From Rhodobacter sp. TJ_12 (GTDB lineage Bacteria > Pseudomonadota > Alphaproteobacteria > Rhodobacterales > Rhodobacteraceae): a stretch of DNA of 64,000 bases. The stretch lies in the NCBI RefSeq assembly GCF_020023995.1, contig NZ_NRRD01000006.1:1-64000 (forward strand), written 5' to 3'. Positions 8,465 to 16,496 of the stretch are shown here, in pieces (within the stretch, counting starts at the first letter, position 1; every line of letters starts with the position of its first letter). Made by a program: the position numbers and the translations under genes. A model generated the notes under the pieces. It searched no databases, was not told the DNA's origin, and saw only the letters and a list, made by a program, of their open reading frames with translations.

Positions 8465-9277
8465 TCACGGTGTCCTCCCAAAATAAACCACTCGGCCAAC
8501 GACGCGGAGTTGATCGATGGATTCAGCCCCGAAGATTTCGACCGGATAGCCTTCCTCTGCGTTGTCTGAGACGAGTTCGAGGCGGCCGTCGAGACGCCAG
8601 CGGGCGCGCTTGACCAATAGACGGTCTGACACGTTGAAGACGTAGATGCAGCCATGCTCGACCTCGCGCTGGCTGTGATCGACGACGAGAAGCGCGCCGT
8701 CTGGAATCGTCGGCTTCATCGAAGTTCCGCGCGCCCAGATGACCGAGCAGTGATCCGGCCTCGCGCCCTGATTGGAGAGGAAGCGCCGAGTGAAAGCTAC
8801 CACACCATCGGCCTGCTCTGAGACCGGGACAGCTCCCGGCCCGGCCGAGGCCTGCACATCGTTGTAAATTGGCAATCTGACAAAATCCGGTTGGTTGAAA
8901 TCAATGATCGGTGCTGCAGGCCGTTCGTCCCTTCGGCCTCTCTCGGAGATGCCGACAATCACATCGTGCAGTCGCCGCCCCGCTCCATTTTTGGAGATAT
9001 CGTCCTCTGAAAAGGCGATCTGATCGAGCGTAACGCCCGCTGCTGCCGCGATCTTCGCGGCATTCACAAACGAGGCAGTGGAAGTCTGCGCCGCATATTT
9101 TTCCATTGTTCCCTTGGGAATTCCTGTCTTTTCAAACATTTCCTTGACGCCCCCACCGGCAGTAATTGCCGATGCTACACGAGCGCGCAGTCGCGCCTCC
9201 TCCACATTTGGGAGCGAAGGCGTGGCATCATCCATATTTGGATTGACCGGCTCCATTTGTGGAGTTATTCCTTTCAT
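8465..9277 (-). CDS. Phage repressor, HTH plus S24/LexA-like peptidase domain (c)
   Basis: The repressor maintains lysogeny. The N-terminal part carries a helix-turn-helix (KEMFEKTGIPKGTMEKYA). The C-terminal half is an S24 domain with a candidate Ala-Gly self-cleavage site in QASAGPG, the nucleophile Ser in RGTSMKP and the general-base Lys in RLLVKRA, implying RecA-stimulated inactivation as for LexA and CI. The start is uncertain: ATGs at 9343, 9277, 9256 and 9235 all fit and none has a good ribosome site. I chose 9277 (270 residues). Three operator dyads overlap its 5' end, suggesting autoregulation. It is divergent from ner. Confidence 0.88.
   Translation of the reverse strand: MKGITPQMEPVNPNMDDATPSLPNVEEARLRARVASAITAGGGVKEMFEKTGIPKGTMEKYAAQTSTASFVNAAKIAAAAGVTLDQIAFSEDDISKNGAGRRLHDVIVGISERGRRDERPAAPIIDFNQPDFVRLPIYNDVQASAGPGAVPVSEQADGVVAFTRRFLSNQGARPDHCSVIWARGTSMKPTIPDGALLVVDHSQREVEHGCIYVFNVSDRLLVKRARWRLDGRLELVSDNAEEGYPVEIFGAESIDQLRVVGRVVYFGRTP
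8983..8996. promoter_or_regulatory. Operator-like dyad inside the repressor gene
   Basis: CTCCATTTTTGGAG is a perfect 4+6+4 dyad of the same type as the three copies at the repressor/ner junction, but about 200 bases inside the repressor coding region. It could be an auxiliary operator allowing looping, or it could be chance. Confidence 0.45.
9200..9264. promoter_or_regulatory. Cluster of three repressor operators
   Basis: Three related dyads occur: CTCCACATTTGGGAG (9200-9214), ATCCATATTTGGAT (9230-9243) and CTCCATTTGTGGAG (9251-9264). The last fills the spacer of a promoter-like sequence and the middle one touches its -35 box, the geometry expected of repressor operators controlling the early transcript. 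The likely ligand is the S24 repressor; Ner may also bind here. Confidence 0.7.
9243..9271 (+). promoter_or_regulatory. Early promoter (Pe-like) reading toward ner
   Basis: TTGACC (9243-9248), a 17-base spacer, then TATTCC (9266-9271). The transcript would start near 9278 and reach the ner ATG after about 90 bases, where AGGAGG provides a strong ribosome site. The -10 match is modest, but the operator sits exactly in the spacer. Confidence 0.55.
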
Positions 9278-9368
9278 ATGCAGACGACGAACGCCGCCTG
9301 CGATTGCAACCCGTGACACTGAAAAAAGCCGATGCGCCAACATCGACTTTCAACAGGAGGCCAACCAG

Positions 9369-9662
9369 ATGAGTAAAATCTGGACGAAAGCCCAGATCAA
9401 ATGCGCCCTCGAAGAAGCTGGCATGACCCTGACGGGTCTTGCCGAACTCAAGGGCGTCAATCCGAGCCAGATGCGGTCCGTTTGGAGCCGCCCATCGCGC
9501 CCCGCCGAAAAGGCGATTGCCGAGTTTCTCAGCGTGCCTGCGGCGGAACTTTTTCCGACTCGTTATCCCATTCGGAAGTCCTCGCTCCTTTCTGCCGAGA
9601 ATGAGGCCCTGATCGCAAGGAAAAAGGCGGCGCGCCTTTCGGACAAAGGAGCCGCCGCATGA
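9369..9662 (+). CDS. Ner-like winged-helix regulator
   Basis: The 97-residue protein matches the Ner/Nlp family: an N-terminal helix-turn-helix of about 65 residues (WTKAQIKCALEEAG, VNPSQMRSVWSRP, KAIAEFLSV) ending in the family's typical PTRYP motif. In Mu, Ner limits early transcription and represses the c promoter. It is the first gene of the rightward early operon, with AGGAGG eight bases before the ATG, and it overlaps the next gene by four bases. Confidence 0.88.
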   Translation: MSKIWTKAQIKCALEEAGMTLTGLAELKGVNPSQMRSVWSRPSRPAEKAIAEFLSVPAAELFPTRYPIRKSSLLSAENEALIARKKAARLSDKGAAA

Positions 9663-9967
9663 GCCCGATTTCGTCCAAAGACTACTCATTTCTTGACGGG
9701 TCTGCCGAGGGTTTTCGGCGCTCGGCGGGTGATCTGGGGGAAGTGATCGCGATCCTGTCGGGCGGTGTGCGCCCTGATGATTGGACCCGCTCGCGGCTCG
9801 CGCAGAGCCTGCGCAAGTTGCAGAGCTTCCTGATCGCCGAGGCACATGAACAGGAAGGCCGCACGGCCGTGAGTGAAGATGCTGCGCTGCGCGCGGCGGT
9901 GGCCACAATGATGGCCCGGCCCGTGAGCGTGGCGATGCCGATCACGGAGGTGGGCCATGCTGGATAA
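9659..9967 (+). CDS. Phage early protein of unknown function
   Basis: This 102-residue soluble, helix-rich protein has no motif that I recognise. Its start overlaps the ner stop (ATGA), and the following small membrane gene begins inside its last codons, so it belongs to the early operon. Low-complexity Arg/Ala content is typical of the region. Confidence 0.6.
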   Translation: MSPISSKDYSFLDGSAEGFRRSAGDLGEVIAILSGGVRPDDWTRSRLAQSLRKLQSFLIAEAHEQEGRTAVSEDAALRAAVATMMARPVSVAMPITEVGHAG

Positions 9968-10100
9968 TCTTTGCCGCCAGTTGGCGCGTGCGATCCCCCC
10001 CGCGCGCTTCGCAAGCGGGTGGTGGATCACCGGCGCCCTCATTGGCGGGCTCATCTTTTGGGTGTGGTTCGTTCACCGGATCGTGAGGTGCCTGCAATGA
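9957..10100 (+). CDS. Small phage membrane protein
   Basis: A 47-codon open frame (MLDNLCRQLARAIPP...) contains one strong transmembrane segment, WWITGALIGGLIFWVWFV, followed by a basic tail. GGAGG lies seven bases before its ATG, and it overlaps the genes on both sides by a few bases, as real genes in this operon do. Function unknown. A role in superinfection exclusion or membrane signalling is only a possibility. Confidence 0.55.
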   Translation: MLDNLCRQLARAIPPARFASGWWITGALIGGLIFWVWFVHRIVRCLQ

Positions 10101-10378
10101 TGGTCCGTCATTTCCACACTGCGCCCCGCCCGAGGATCAAACGCCATGCCGCCGCGTTGGCGCTGGCGCAACGCCTTGCGCATGAGCCTTCAAATGCGCT
10201 GGTCTCGGCCTTTTTGGCGGCCACGCTGGGCGAGGTCCGGATCCGCGGTGATCGTTTCGAGGCCCGCGCCTATGGGTTTCGCGCCACTTCGGTGCGGAAC
10301 CGGGCGCAAGCAGTGCGCAACTGGATAGCTGCAGTGACCAGCGAAGCGGAACCGGCTGCGGCAGGGAGGGTGGCGTGA
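10097..10378 (+). CDS. Phage early protein of unknown function
   Basis: The product is about 93 basic residues beginning MMVRHFHTAPRPRIKR. Either of two adjacent ATGs may be used, and the first overlaps the stop of the small membrane gene. The Arg-rich, helical composition suggests nucleic-acid contact, but no family is recognised. It is coupled to the next gene through an overlapping TGA/ATG. Confidence 0.55.
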   Translation: MMVRHFHTAPRPRIKRHAAALALAQRLAHEPSNALVSAFLAATLGEVRIRGDRFEARAYGFRATSVRNRAQAVRNWIAAVTSEAEPAAAGRVA

Positions 10379-10581
10379 TGGCCTGCGCCGAACTCGCCCC
10401 CTGTCCGTTCTGCGGGGTTGAAGCCAAGCTATATGGCACGTCCTCGGATGGCTACCTGCATTGCCCGAATGATGCCTGCCCGGTGAAACCCTCGGTCTTT
10501 TCAAAGCGCCTTGGGTTCAAAGGCAACTTGATTGAAGCCTGGAACACACGGTCCAGCCCTGCAGATCGGGCGGTGACGTGA
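10378..10581 (+). CDS. Lar-like zinc-ribbon protein (restriction alleviation family)
   Basis: The 67-residue protein has the arrangement of the Lar_restr_allev family: LAPCPFCGVEAKL, then YLHCPNDACPVKP, a four-cysteine zinc ribbon (CxxC...CxxxxC), and a C-terminal EAWNTR motif also typical of the family (usual form AI.aWN.R). E. coli Rac Lar modulates type I restriction. Many phage members are uncharacterised, so a role in protecting phage DNA is plausible but inferred. An alternative GTG start lies one codon upstream. Confidence 0.72.
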   Translation: MACAELAPCPFCGVEAKLYGTSSDGYLHCPNDACPVKPSVFSKRLGFKGNLIEAWNTRSSPADRAVT

Positions 10582-10778
10582 TGGTGGGGATTGTCCAGGC
10601 CCCTCTTCTTCTCAATGCCGCGCAGGTCGCGGAGTTGGCACGGGCGCATTTGGTGTTGCTGGCGCAAGTCGATGCGTTGGCCGCGCAAGCACAGGCCGGG
10701 CGCGAGAGCAAGATCATCGGCCAGCTGCTTGAACAGGCGGCTGGCACGGCGCGCGGGGCATCCAGCCCAGCGCGATAA
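10581..10778 (+). CDS. Small phage early protein of unknown function
   Basis: This 65-residue protein is predicted almost wholly helical (AQVAELARAHLVLLAQVDAL...), possibly a short coiled coil. It overlaps the preceding stop (GTGATG). No family recognised. Confidence 0.5.
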   Translation: MVGIVQAPLLLNAAQVAELARAHLVLLAQVDALAAQAQAGRESKIIGQLLEQAAGTARGASSPAR

Positions 10779-10788
10779 GGGTCAAAAA

Positions 10789-11640
10789 ATGGATACAGGC
10801 ATGACGACCGAATATTTTACCGAGATCGCGGTCAATTTGATCCGCGTGCCCGAAGATCGCGCAAGGGCCTTTGACCCGGATGGGGCTGCGGCGTTAGCGG
10901 GCCTTATTGAGGCGCAGGGGCTAATGCACCCGATCAGCGTTCGCCCGCATTTTTCCCATAGTGAAGACCAGCCCGCTTATGTGCTGGTGGCGGGGCTGCA
11001 TCGGCTGCGCGCCTTTGAACAATTGGGTCGCAGCGCGATCCCCGCGCGGGTGGTGGCCGAACAAAGCAATGACGAAGCGCGGATGGATGAGGTTTTGGAA
11101 AACCTTGGCCGCAATGAATTGACCGCGCTGGACCGGGCGCAGCATCTTTACGAGCTGAAAGTGGTCTATGAGCGCTTGTATCCGGAGACCCGCGCAGGAG
11201 TAGCGGGTGGCAAAGCCCGGCAAGGCGCAGCAAACGAAATCTTTTCGTTTGCTAAAGATACGGCCGAGAAGGTCGGGATTTCGCAGCGCGCAATCCAAAT
11301 CGCGGTGAAGATCTGGACGGGCCTGACGCCCGACAGTCGCCGCCGCTTGGCGGGCACCAAAACCGCCACCAACCAATCGGAAATCAAGCTGCTTTCGGAG
11401 CAATCGCCAGCCCGGCAAGAGCGGATTTGCGACATGATCCTGAGCAACCCGCCTGCTGCTGCGGGTGTAGGGGATGCGCTGGTGCTGATTGAGCGCGGGG
11501 TGCGGCCGGACGTTTTTGAAAAGCGCTATACCGCCGCGCATAAGGTGATCGAGGCACTCGACGATGCCACCCTTGACCGAGTGCTGCTGGCGCATGAAGC
11601 GCGTGTGATCGCCTCGCTTAAGCGGCAGGGGAAGATCTGA
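10789..11640 (+). CDS. ParB-like nuclease/partition-domain protein
   Basis: The 283-residue protein has an N-terminal ParB/Srx-type domain: VNLIRVPEDRAR, then the loop IEAQGLMHPISVRP, then the motif VLVAGLHRLRAFEQLG, corresponding to the GxxRxxA signature, and VLENLGRNELTALDRA. A helical DNA-binding region follows (KVGISQRAIQIAV). Related proteins occur in the early region of Rhodobacter Mu-like phages. Possible roles are DNA segregation, transcription control or CTP-dependent DNA clamping. None is shown here, and no ParA partner is adjacent unless MuB serves as the ATPase. Confidence 0.8.
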   Translation: MDTGMTTEYFTEIAVNLIRVPEDRARAFDPDGAAALAGLIEAQGLMHPISVRPHFSHSEDQPAYVLVAGLHRLRAFEQLGRSAIPARVVAEQSNDEARMDEVLENLGRNELTALDRAQHLYELKVVYERLYPETRAGVAGGKARQGAANEIFSFAKDTAEKVGISQRAIQIAVKIWTGLTPDSRRRLAGTKTATNQSEIKLLSEQSPARQERICDMILSNPPAAAGVGDALVLIERGVRPDVFEKRYTAAHKVIEALDDATLDRVLLAHEARVIASLKRQGKI

Positions 11641-11641
11641 T

Positions 11642-12109
11642 ATGCCTGCCCGCCACCGTGATCCTTTGACGAAAGACCTCTTTGAGTGGCAGCCGCCGAA
11701 AGTGGCTCTCGGCTATAGCGCCGACGTCATCGGGCGTGGGCGGCTGGATAGCAAGATCGCGCGGATCATCGCGCATGCACTCCGCGATGCGCGCGATAGC
11801 GGCCTGAACCGCGCCCGCGTCGCTCGTGAAATGGCTGACTATCTTGGCCGCCCTGTTTCTGAGGCGATCTTGAACAAATGGGCCTCTGAGGGGTCTGACG
11901 AGCATCGAATCCCGCTCGATGCGTTTGTCGCGCTGGTCCATGTCACCGGTGCGCGCGATCTTCTAGGTTTTGTGCCGGGCGAATTCGGCCTGACGGTGAT
12001 CGAGGATGAATATGCCGCGCTGATCGAAGAGCGGCTTCTTGAGGAACACATCGAAGAAATGCAGGCGCGGCGCAACGCGCTTGCCGCACGCCGGAGGGTG
12101 AACCGGTGA
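11642..12109 (+). CDS. Phage early HTH-like protein, unknown function
   Basis: The 155-residue protein lies immediately before the transposase, with a four-base overlap. The middle region (SGLNRARVAREMADYLGRPVSEAILNKWAS) looks like a helix-turn-helix, and the C-terminus is an acidic then basic helix. Mu-like phages of this type often carry such a protein between the ParB-like protein and MuA. No experimental function is known to me. Confidence 0.6.
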   Translation: MPARHRDPLTKDLFEWQPPKVALGYSADVIGRGRLDSKIARIIAHALRDARDSGLNRARVAREMADYLGRPVSEAILNKWASEGSDEHRIPLDAFVALVHVTGARDLLGFVPGEFGLTVIEDEYAALIEERLLEEHIEEMQARRNALAARRRVNR

Positions 12110-14340
12110 AAGATATGGTCACCCGTCAAGAATGGTTTACCGCGCGCGAACTGGCCGAGGCAGTCAGTCGCCGTGGCCTTGCTGGATACCCGAAGAGCGA
12201 GCGCAACTTCCGTGCCCTCGCCGAGCGTCAAGGCTGGAATACGGGTGTCCTTGCCCGCAAGCGTGCCGGGCGCGGGGGTGGGATGGAATACCATTTCTCG
12301 GCCCTACCCCTCGATCTACAAGCGGCTCTGGCGGCGCGCGAAGCCAAGACCTGCGTTGTGGAAGCCATGAACGCGCAGGCGCTGCGTGAAGAGCGCCAGC
12401 TGGCGGCACTTCGGGCCGCGCATCAGCCCAAGCATGCCGTTGGTGCACGCGAGGCCCGTGCAGAGATTACGCGTGCGATCGACACCTTTGCAGTGGCCAA
12501 GGGGCAAGGCCGCGCCTGGGCGATCCGAGCCTTCTTAGAGGCGCAGAAAATCCATTTGGCGCGTTGTGCGGCGAGCGAAAAAGTCTCTGATCACAAGCCC
12601 ATCACACCGGCCGAAGCGAAGCTTTTGCAAAAGCCTGACCCGATGGTCGAAGGCTTTGGCGTGACAGCCGAAACGATCCTGACAGCCAATGCGCGGGCAC
12701 GTGGCGGTGTGCCTAAGCTTTCCGAACGGTCACTTTGGCGCTGGTTCCAAGCCCGTGACGCTGGTGCGGTTGTCGCTTTGGCGCCTGCCCCCACGAAAGC
12801 GACTGATCCTATCCCGCCCGGTTTCGCCGGGTTCTTGAAGCACTATGCAATCGGAACAAAACCAGACGCGACCGAAGCCCTTTCCGAATATCTGAAAACC
12901 GATCCGCCGGAACACCTGCGGCTGACGATTTCTCAGGTGCGATATGTTCTCAAGAACAAGCTCAATGACATTGAGCGCAATGTGGGGCGCGAAGGATTGC
13001 TGACGTTGCGCTCTCGCATGGCCTATATCGAGCGCTCGACCGAAAACCTTTTGCCGACAACGGTTTATACCGCCGATGGCAAAACCTTCGACGCTGAGAT
13101 CGCTGATCCGCGATCGCGCCTACCGATGCGTCCGGAGCTGACCTCAATCCTTGATGTGGCGACACGCAAATGCGTCGGCATTGCCGTGAGCCGCAAGGAG
13201 AACGTGATCGCCGTAACCGAGGCGTTGCGCCGGGCCTGTGAGCAGAATGGCATTCCCGCGATGTTCTATACCGACCGTGGTGCGGGCTACAAAAACAAGA
13301 CCTTCGACGCCGAAGCAAGCGGGTTGATGGCACGGCTGTCGATCACGAAGATGCATGCCCTGCCCTATAACAGCCAAGCCAAAGGGATCATCGAAAGGTT
13401 CAACAAGACAGTCTGGAACCCGCTTTCGAAACGGTTTCCCACTTATATCGGCGCAGATATGGACAAAGAGGCGGGGCAGTTCGCACATCGCAAAACCCGC
13501 CGCGATATCAAGGAATTCGGCGAGTCACGGCTTTTGATGCCCTGGGACGAATTCCTTGCCACCTGTGAACGCGCCGTGGCCGAGTATAACGACCGCCCGC
13601 ACTCCGCCCTGCCCCGCTTTGAAGATCCGGAAACCGGCAATCTGCGCCACATGAGCCCGAATGAAGCATGGGCGGCGCATGTGCGTGACGGGTTTGAGGC
13701 ACTCCTGCCCGATCCGGGCGAGATCGACGATCTGTTCCGGCCCTATGAGGTGCGTGTCGTACGCCGTGGGCTGGTTGAATGGAACCGCAACACCTTCTTC
13801 CATGATCGGCTCGAAGCCTATCATGGTGTGCGGGTTCTCGTCGGTTATGACGACAATCAAGCAGAGCGGGTCTGGGTGCGCGAGATTGCCGATGACGGCC
13901 AACCAGGGCCACTGATCTGTGTGGCTCGTTTCGGCGGCAACCGCACCGATTTCATCCCGCGCACGTTGCAAGACAAGGTCGAACAAACCCGTCTTGAGGG
14001 CCGCAAGAAGCGTGTTCAGGCGAAGTTGCGCGACATCGAGGCCGAAGCGGCCGCGCCGCTCATTGTGGAGCAGCCGGTCGCGCCGGTGGCCAGTTTCATT
14101 CGGGAACCGAAGGCGCCTGAGACGGTACAGGAAGCTGTGCCGCTGAAAACGGCGAAAAAGCCCCGGTTCGCGACTGATCTCGATTTGGCCCTATGGGCGG
14201 TCGAGCACCCCGCAGAGGCGTCAGATGGGCAAATGCGCATCCTGCGCGACTGCATGAACCAACCCGCATCGGTTGAATATTTCCGATCGTCAGGCGTCGA
14301 CCTCGATGCCCTTGCAAAGCTTTTACGTGGCGCCGCCTGA
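12106..14340 (+). CDS. MuA-like DDE transposase
   Basis: The 744-residue protein catalyses integration and replicative transposition. It has an N-terminal winged-helix Mu-type DNA-binding domain (about residues 5-75), further helical end-binding domains, an RNase H-like core with catalytic D324 (TADGK), D390 (YTDRG) and E430 (GIIERF), and a C-terminal beta-barrel/MuB-interaction region. All three acidic residues are present. The start is GTG at 12106 with GGAGG upstream, overlapping the previous stop; ATG at 12115 is an alternative. Length is slightly above the 663 residues of MuA. Confidence 0.95.
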   Translation: MKDMVTRQEWFTARELAEAVSRRGLAGYPKSERNFRALAERQGWNTGVLARKRAGRGGGMEYHFSALPLDLQAALAAREAKTCVVEAMNAQALREERQLAALRAAHQPKHAVGAREARAEITRAIDTFAVAKGQGRAWAIRAFLEAQKIHLARCAASEKVSDHKPITPAEAKLLQKPDPMVEGFGVTAETILTANARARGGVPKLSERSLWRWFQARDAGAVVALAPAPTKATDPIPPGFAGFLKHYAIGTKPDATEALSEYLKTDPPEHLRLTISQVRYVLKNKLNDIERNVGREGLLTLRSRMAYIERSTENLLPTTVYTADGKTFDAEIADPRSRLPMRPELTSILDVATRKCVGIAVSRKENVIAVTEALRRACEQNGIPAMFYTDRGAGYKNKTFDAEASGLMARLSITKMHALPYNSQAKGIIERFNKTVWNPLSKRFPTYIGADMDKEAGQFAHRKTRRDIKEFGESRLLMPWDEFLATCERAVAEYNDRPHSALPRFEDPETGNLRHMSPNEAWAAHVRDGFEALLPDPGEIDDLFRPYEVRVVRRGLVEWNRNTFFHDRLEAYHGVRVLVGYDDNQAERVWVREIADDGQPGPLICVARFGGNRTDFIPRTLQDKVEQTRLEGRKKRVQAKLRDIEAEAAAPLIVEQPVAPVASFIREPKAPETVQEAVPLKTAKKPRFATDLDLALWAVEHPAEASDGQMRILRDCMNQPASVEYFRSSGVDLDALAKLLRGAA

Positions 14341-14369
14341 CGATCAAGACAGTGAGGAGAGCATAAAAA

Positions 14370-15137
14370 ATGCGAGACGTATTTGTCGAGACAGAGAATG
14401 TCCGGAAATTCCTTGGGTCTCTCGCGGACTTAGAACATCGCGGCGCAAAAGAAGCCTGCATGATGGTGGTCGATGGCAAGCCCGGGCTTGGCAAGACCTC
14501 TCTCATGGCACGCTGGCAGGCTCAGAACGACGCGGTTTATATCCGCGCGGAGGTTGGCTGGGATGGCGGAATGTTCATCCACAACCTGCTGCGCGAACTG
14601 GGTGAAGAGCCGCCGCGCGCAAAAGCCAAGCGTTATGAGCGGGTCATCGAGATCCTGTTTGAAAAGTGGCATGCGGCCCAGATCGCCCGGCGCCCCTTTG
14701 GCTGGATCGTCGATGAGTGCGACCTTGTGGCTGGCAAGCGCGAGGTGATGGAAACGATCCGGGGCATTTCTGACGCTTTGCAGATCCCGACGATCCTTGT
14801 CGGCATGGGCACGCTGCGCGATATCATCAAACGCTATCCGCAAATTGAAAGCCGGGCTCCGCGCCGCGTCCGGTTCGAGCCTGCGACGCAAGAAGATGTG
14901 CGAGCGCTGATCGAAGGGCGCTGCGAGGTGGCGGTCGCTCCGGATCTGGTCGAATTCGTGCATCGCGCCAGCGGCGGTTTCAATCGCGAAGTGGTCGAGG
15001 CGATCGGCTATATTGAACGTTTTGGCCATCGCCTCGATGACATTGGCGAGGGCGTGACCGTTGCGGACATGGCCGGTCAAGTGATCATGCATAACCGCAA
15101 CACCGGTTCTGCGGTGGCTGTTCCGGGGGCCTACTGA
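14370..15137 (+). CDS. MuB-like AAA+ target-selection ATPase
   Basis: The 255-residue ATPase binds target DNA and activates MuA. Walker A GKPGLGKTS is at about residues 36-44, Walker B is in GWIVDECD, and a sensor-like segment ILVGMG follows. GAGGAG precedes the ATG. It lacks the N-terminal HTH appendage of Mu MuB (312 residues), as in many TnsC/MuB-like phage homologues. It follows the transposase by 29 bases and overlaps the next gene by one base. Confidence 0.92.
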   Translation: MRDVFVETENVRKFLGSLADLEHRGAKEACMMVVDGKPGLGKTSLMARWQAQNDAVYIRAEVGWDGGMFIHNLLRELGEEPPRAKAKRYERVIEILFEKWHAAQIARRPFGWIVDECDLVAGKREVMETIRGISDALQIPTILVGMGTLRDIIKRYPQIESRAPRRVRFEPATQEDVRALIEGRCEVAVAPDLVEFVHRASGGFNREVVEAIGYIERFGHRLDDIGEGVTVADMAGQVIMHNRNTGSAVAVPGAY

Positions 15138-15736
15138 TGCGGCTCGCTCCCGGCACTGTTCCAAATGAATTGATCGATGTGCTGATGGACGGTGAAACAC
15201 ACCGGCTCGAAACATTGTGCAACACGATGATCTACTCGAAGGAGCAAATCATCCGTGCAGCGGTGAAGCTGGCAGATCACGGGCTCATGGATCGCCATAG
15301 CGAACCCGGTGAATACCGACTGTCTGAGCGGGGCTTGATCCAGGTGCGCTCTGGCTTTCGGATCAAATCCGGCCCGACGAGGGCCCATGGCAAGATCCGC
15401 CGTCAACACGACACGTTCCGGGTGCGCGCCTGGAAGGCGATGCGCGTGCTTGGCATCTTTACCCTAGGCGAAGTGATCGCGGCAGCCGAGCGCGGCGAGG
15501 CCGATCCCGGCTACAATCTTCGCCACTATATGCGAGTGCTGATCAAGGCGGGTTATGTGATCGACCTCCCATCTAAGGTCGTTGGCACGAAACCGACCTC
15601 GCCCGGTTTCAAGCGGTTCCGGTTGATCAAGAACACAGGAGCTTTGGCCCCGGTCTATCGCCCGCGTCAGAAGGTGCTGTTCGATTTCAATACCGGCACA
15701 GAGATCGCGATCGGGGAGGCCGTGCCATGCCTTTGA
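15137..15736 (+). CDS. Winged-helix-like phage protein, unknown function
   Basis: This 199-residue protein seems to contain two winged-helix modules: residues about 8-60 (TLCNTMIYSKEQIIRAAVKLADHGLM), and a second at about 95-150 (MRVLGIFTLGEV, RHYMRVLIKAGYVI). Position after MuB suggests a role in early DNA metabolism or regulation. It overlaps the next gene by ten bases. No named family recognised. Confidence 0.62.
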   Translation: MRLAPGTVPNELIDVLMDGETHRLETLCNTMIYSKEQIIRAAVKLADHGLMDRHSEPGEYRLSERGLIQVRSGFRIKSGPTRAHGKIRRQHDTFRVRAWKAMRVLGIFTLGEVIAAAERGEADPGYNLRHYMRVLIKAGYVIDLPSKVVGTKPTSPGFKRFRLIKNTGALAPVYRPRQKVLFDFNTGTEIAIGEAVPCL

Positions 15737-16092
15737 TCGATCTGCCGCCGCCTGAATGGGTCGAACTGCTCCGCGCAGAGAAGGCAAAGGGCAAATCCAT
15801 CGCGCAAATCGCACGCGAGGTCGACATGCCGCGCCCCTCCGTCTCGATGCTGATCAACGGCACCTATCCGGCCAAAAGCCTTGATCTGGTGACGCGCAAG
15901 CATGGCGCGGCGGTCATGCGGCTTTATCGCGATCAGATGATGTGCCCTCACCTGCGCCGGGGCATCCCGGCGGAGGACTGCCGTCGCTTCGCCGCGGCAC
16001 CGATGTCCACCTCGAACCCCGAAAAACTTCGTCATTGGGGCGCGTGCCGCGCTTGCCCCATCAACCCGCTGAAAGGAGGCGACGATGTCTGA
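15727..16092 (+). CDS. HTH protein with C-terminal cysteine motif
   Basis: The 121-residue protein has an N-terminal LacI/XRE-like helix-turn-helix (GKSIAQIAREVDMPRPSVSMLI). Its C-terminal half has four cysteines in a CPHL...EDC...CRACP arrangement, possibly a zinc or iron-sulphur site. Likely a DNA-binding regulator of the early or middle region. Homologues occur in other transposable phages; function unproven. Confidence 0.62.
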   Translation: MPLIDLPPPEWVELLRAEKAKGKSIAQIAREVDMPRPSVSMLINGTYPAKSLDLVTRKHGAAVMRLYRDQMMCPHLRRGIPAEDCRRFAAAPMSTSNPEKLRHWGACRACPINPLKGGDDV

Positions 16093-16312
16093 TTGTCTGA
16101 CCCCGGAACAGATCGTGACCCGTGCCGGAACCGGCCTTGGCAAGATCGATCTTTGGGGGCCTCGAGGCATCACCATGGTCAGCTTTCAGGAGATCGAGGC
16201 GATGGCCTGCCTGCTTGCCGATTGTGGACTGACGCCGATCTACCCCGGCGCGCCGATGCCCCAATTCACCTTCACTACCACCCCAAACACTCAGGAGCCG
16301 GATCATGGCTAA
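16085..16312 (+). CDS. Small phage protein of unknown function
   Basis: A 75-residue protein starting inside the last codons of the previous gene, with GGAGG before the ATG, and ending inside the next gene. No motif recognised; the overlap pattern is the main support. Confidence 0.5.
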   Translation: MSDCLTPEQIVTRAGTGLGKIDLWGPRGITMVSFQEIEAMACLLADCGLTPIYPGAPMPQFTFTTTPNTQEPDHG

Positions 16313-16496
16313 GGAGCTCACCATCTCGATCGACGAGGGAACCATCATCCTCGTTGCCCAGATCCTGAGAAACGAACGCGGCGTCGACGATGTCAATCTC
16401 GATGACGCCTCGGCTGCGATCACAAAAGCCGTTCAGCACCTATTTCCCCGCAAACGCAAAACCACCACCCGCAACAAGGAACCCCAAAATGTCTGA
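16305..16496 (+). CDS. Small phage protein of unknown function
   Basis: The 63-residue protein has an acidic N-terminal half and a very basic tail (FPRKRKTTTRNK) that could contact DNA. It overlaps both neighbours by eight bases. No family recognised. Confidence 0.5.
   Translation: MAKELTISIDEGTIILVAQILRNERGVDDVNLDDASAAITKAVQHLFPRKRKTTTRNKEPQNV

Noticed and set aside
10789-11640. Reading the ParB-like gene as part of a plasmid partition system
   Set aside because: No ParA-type gene or parS-like repeats next to it; the context is the phage early operon.
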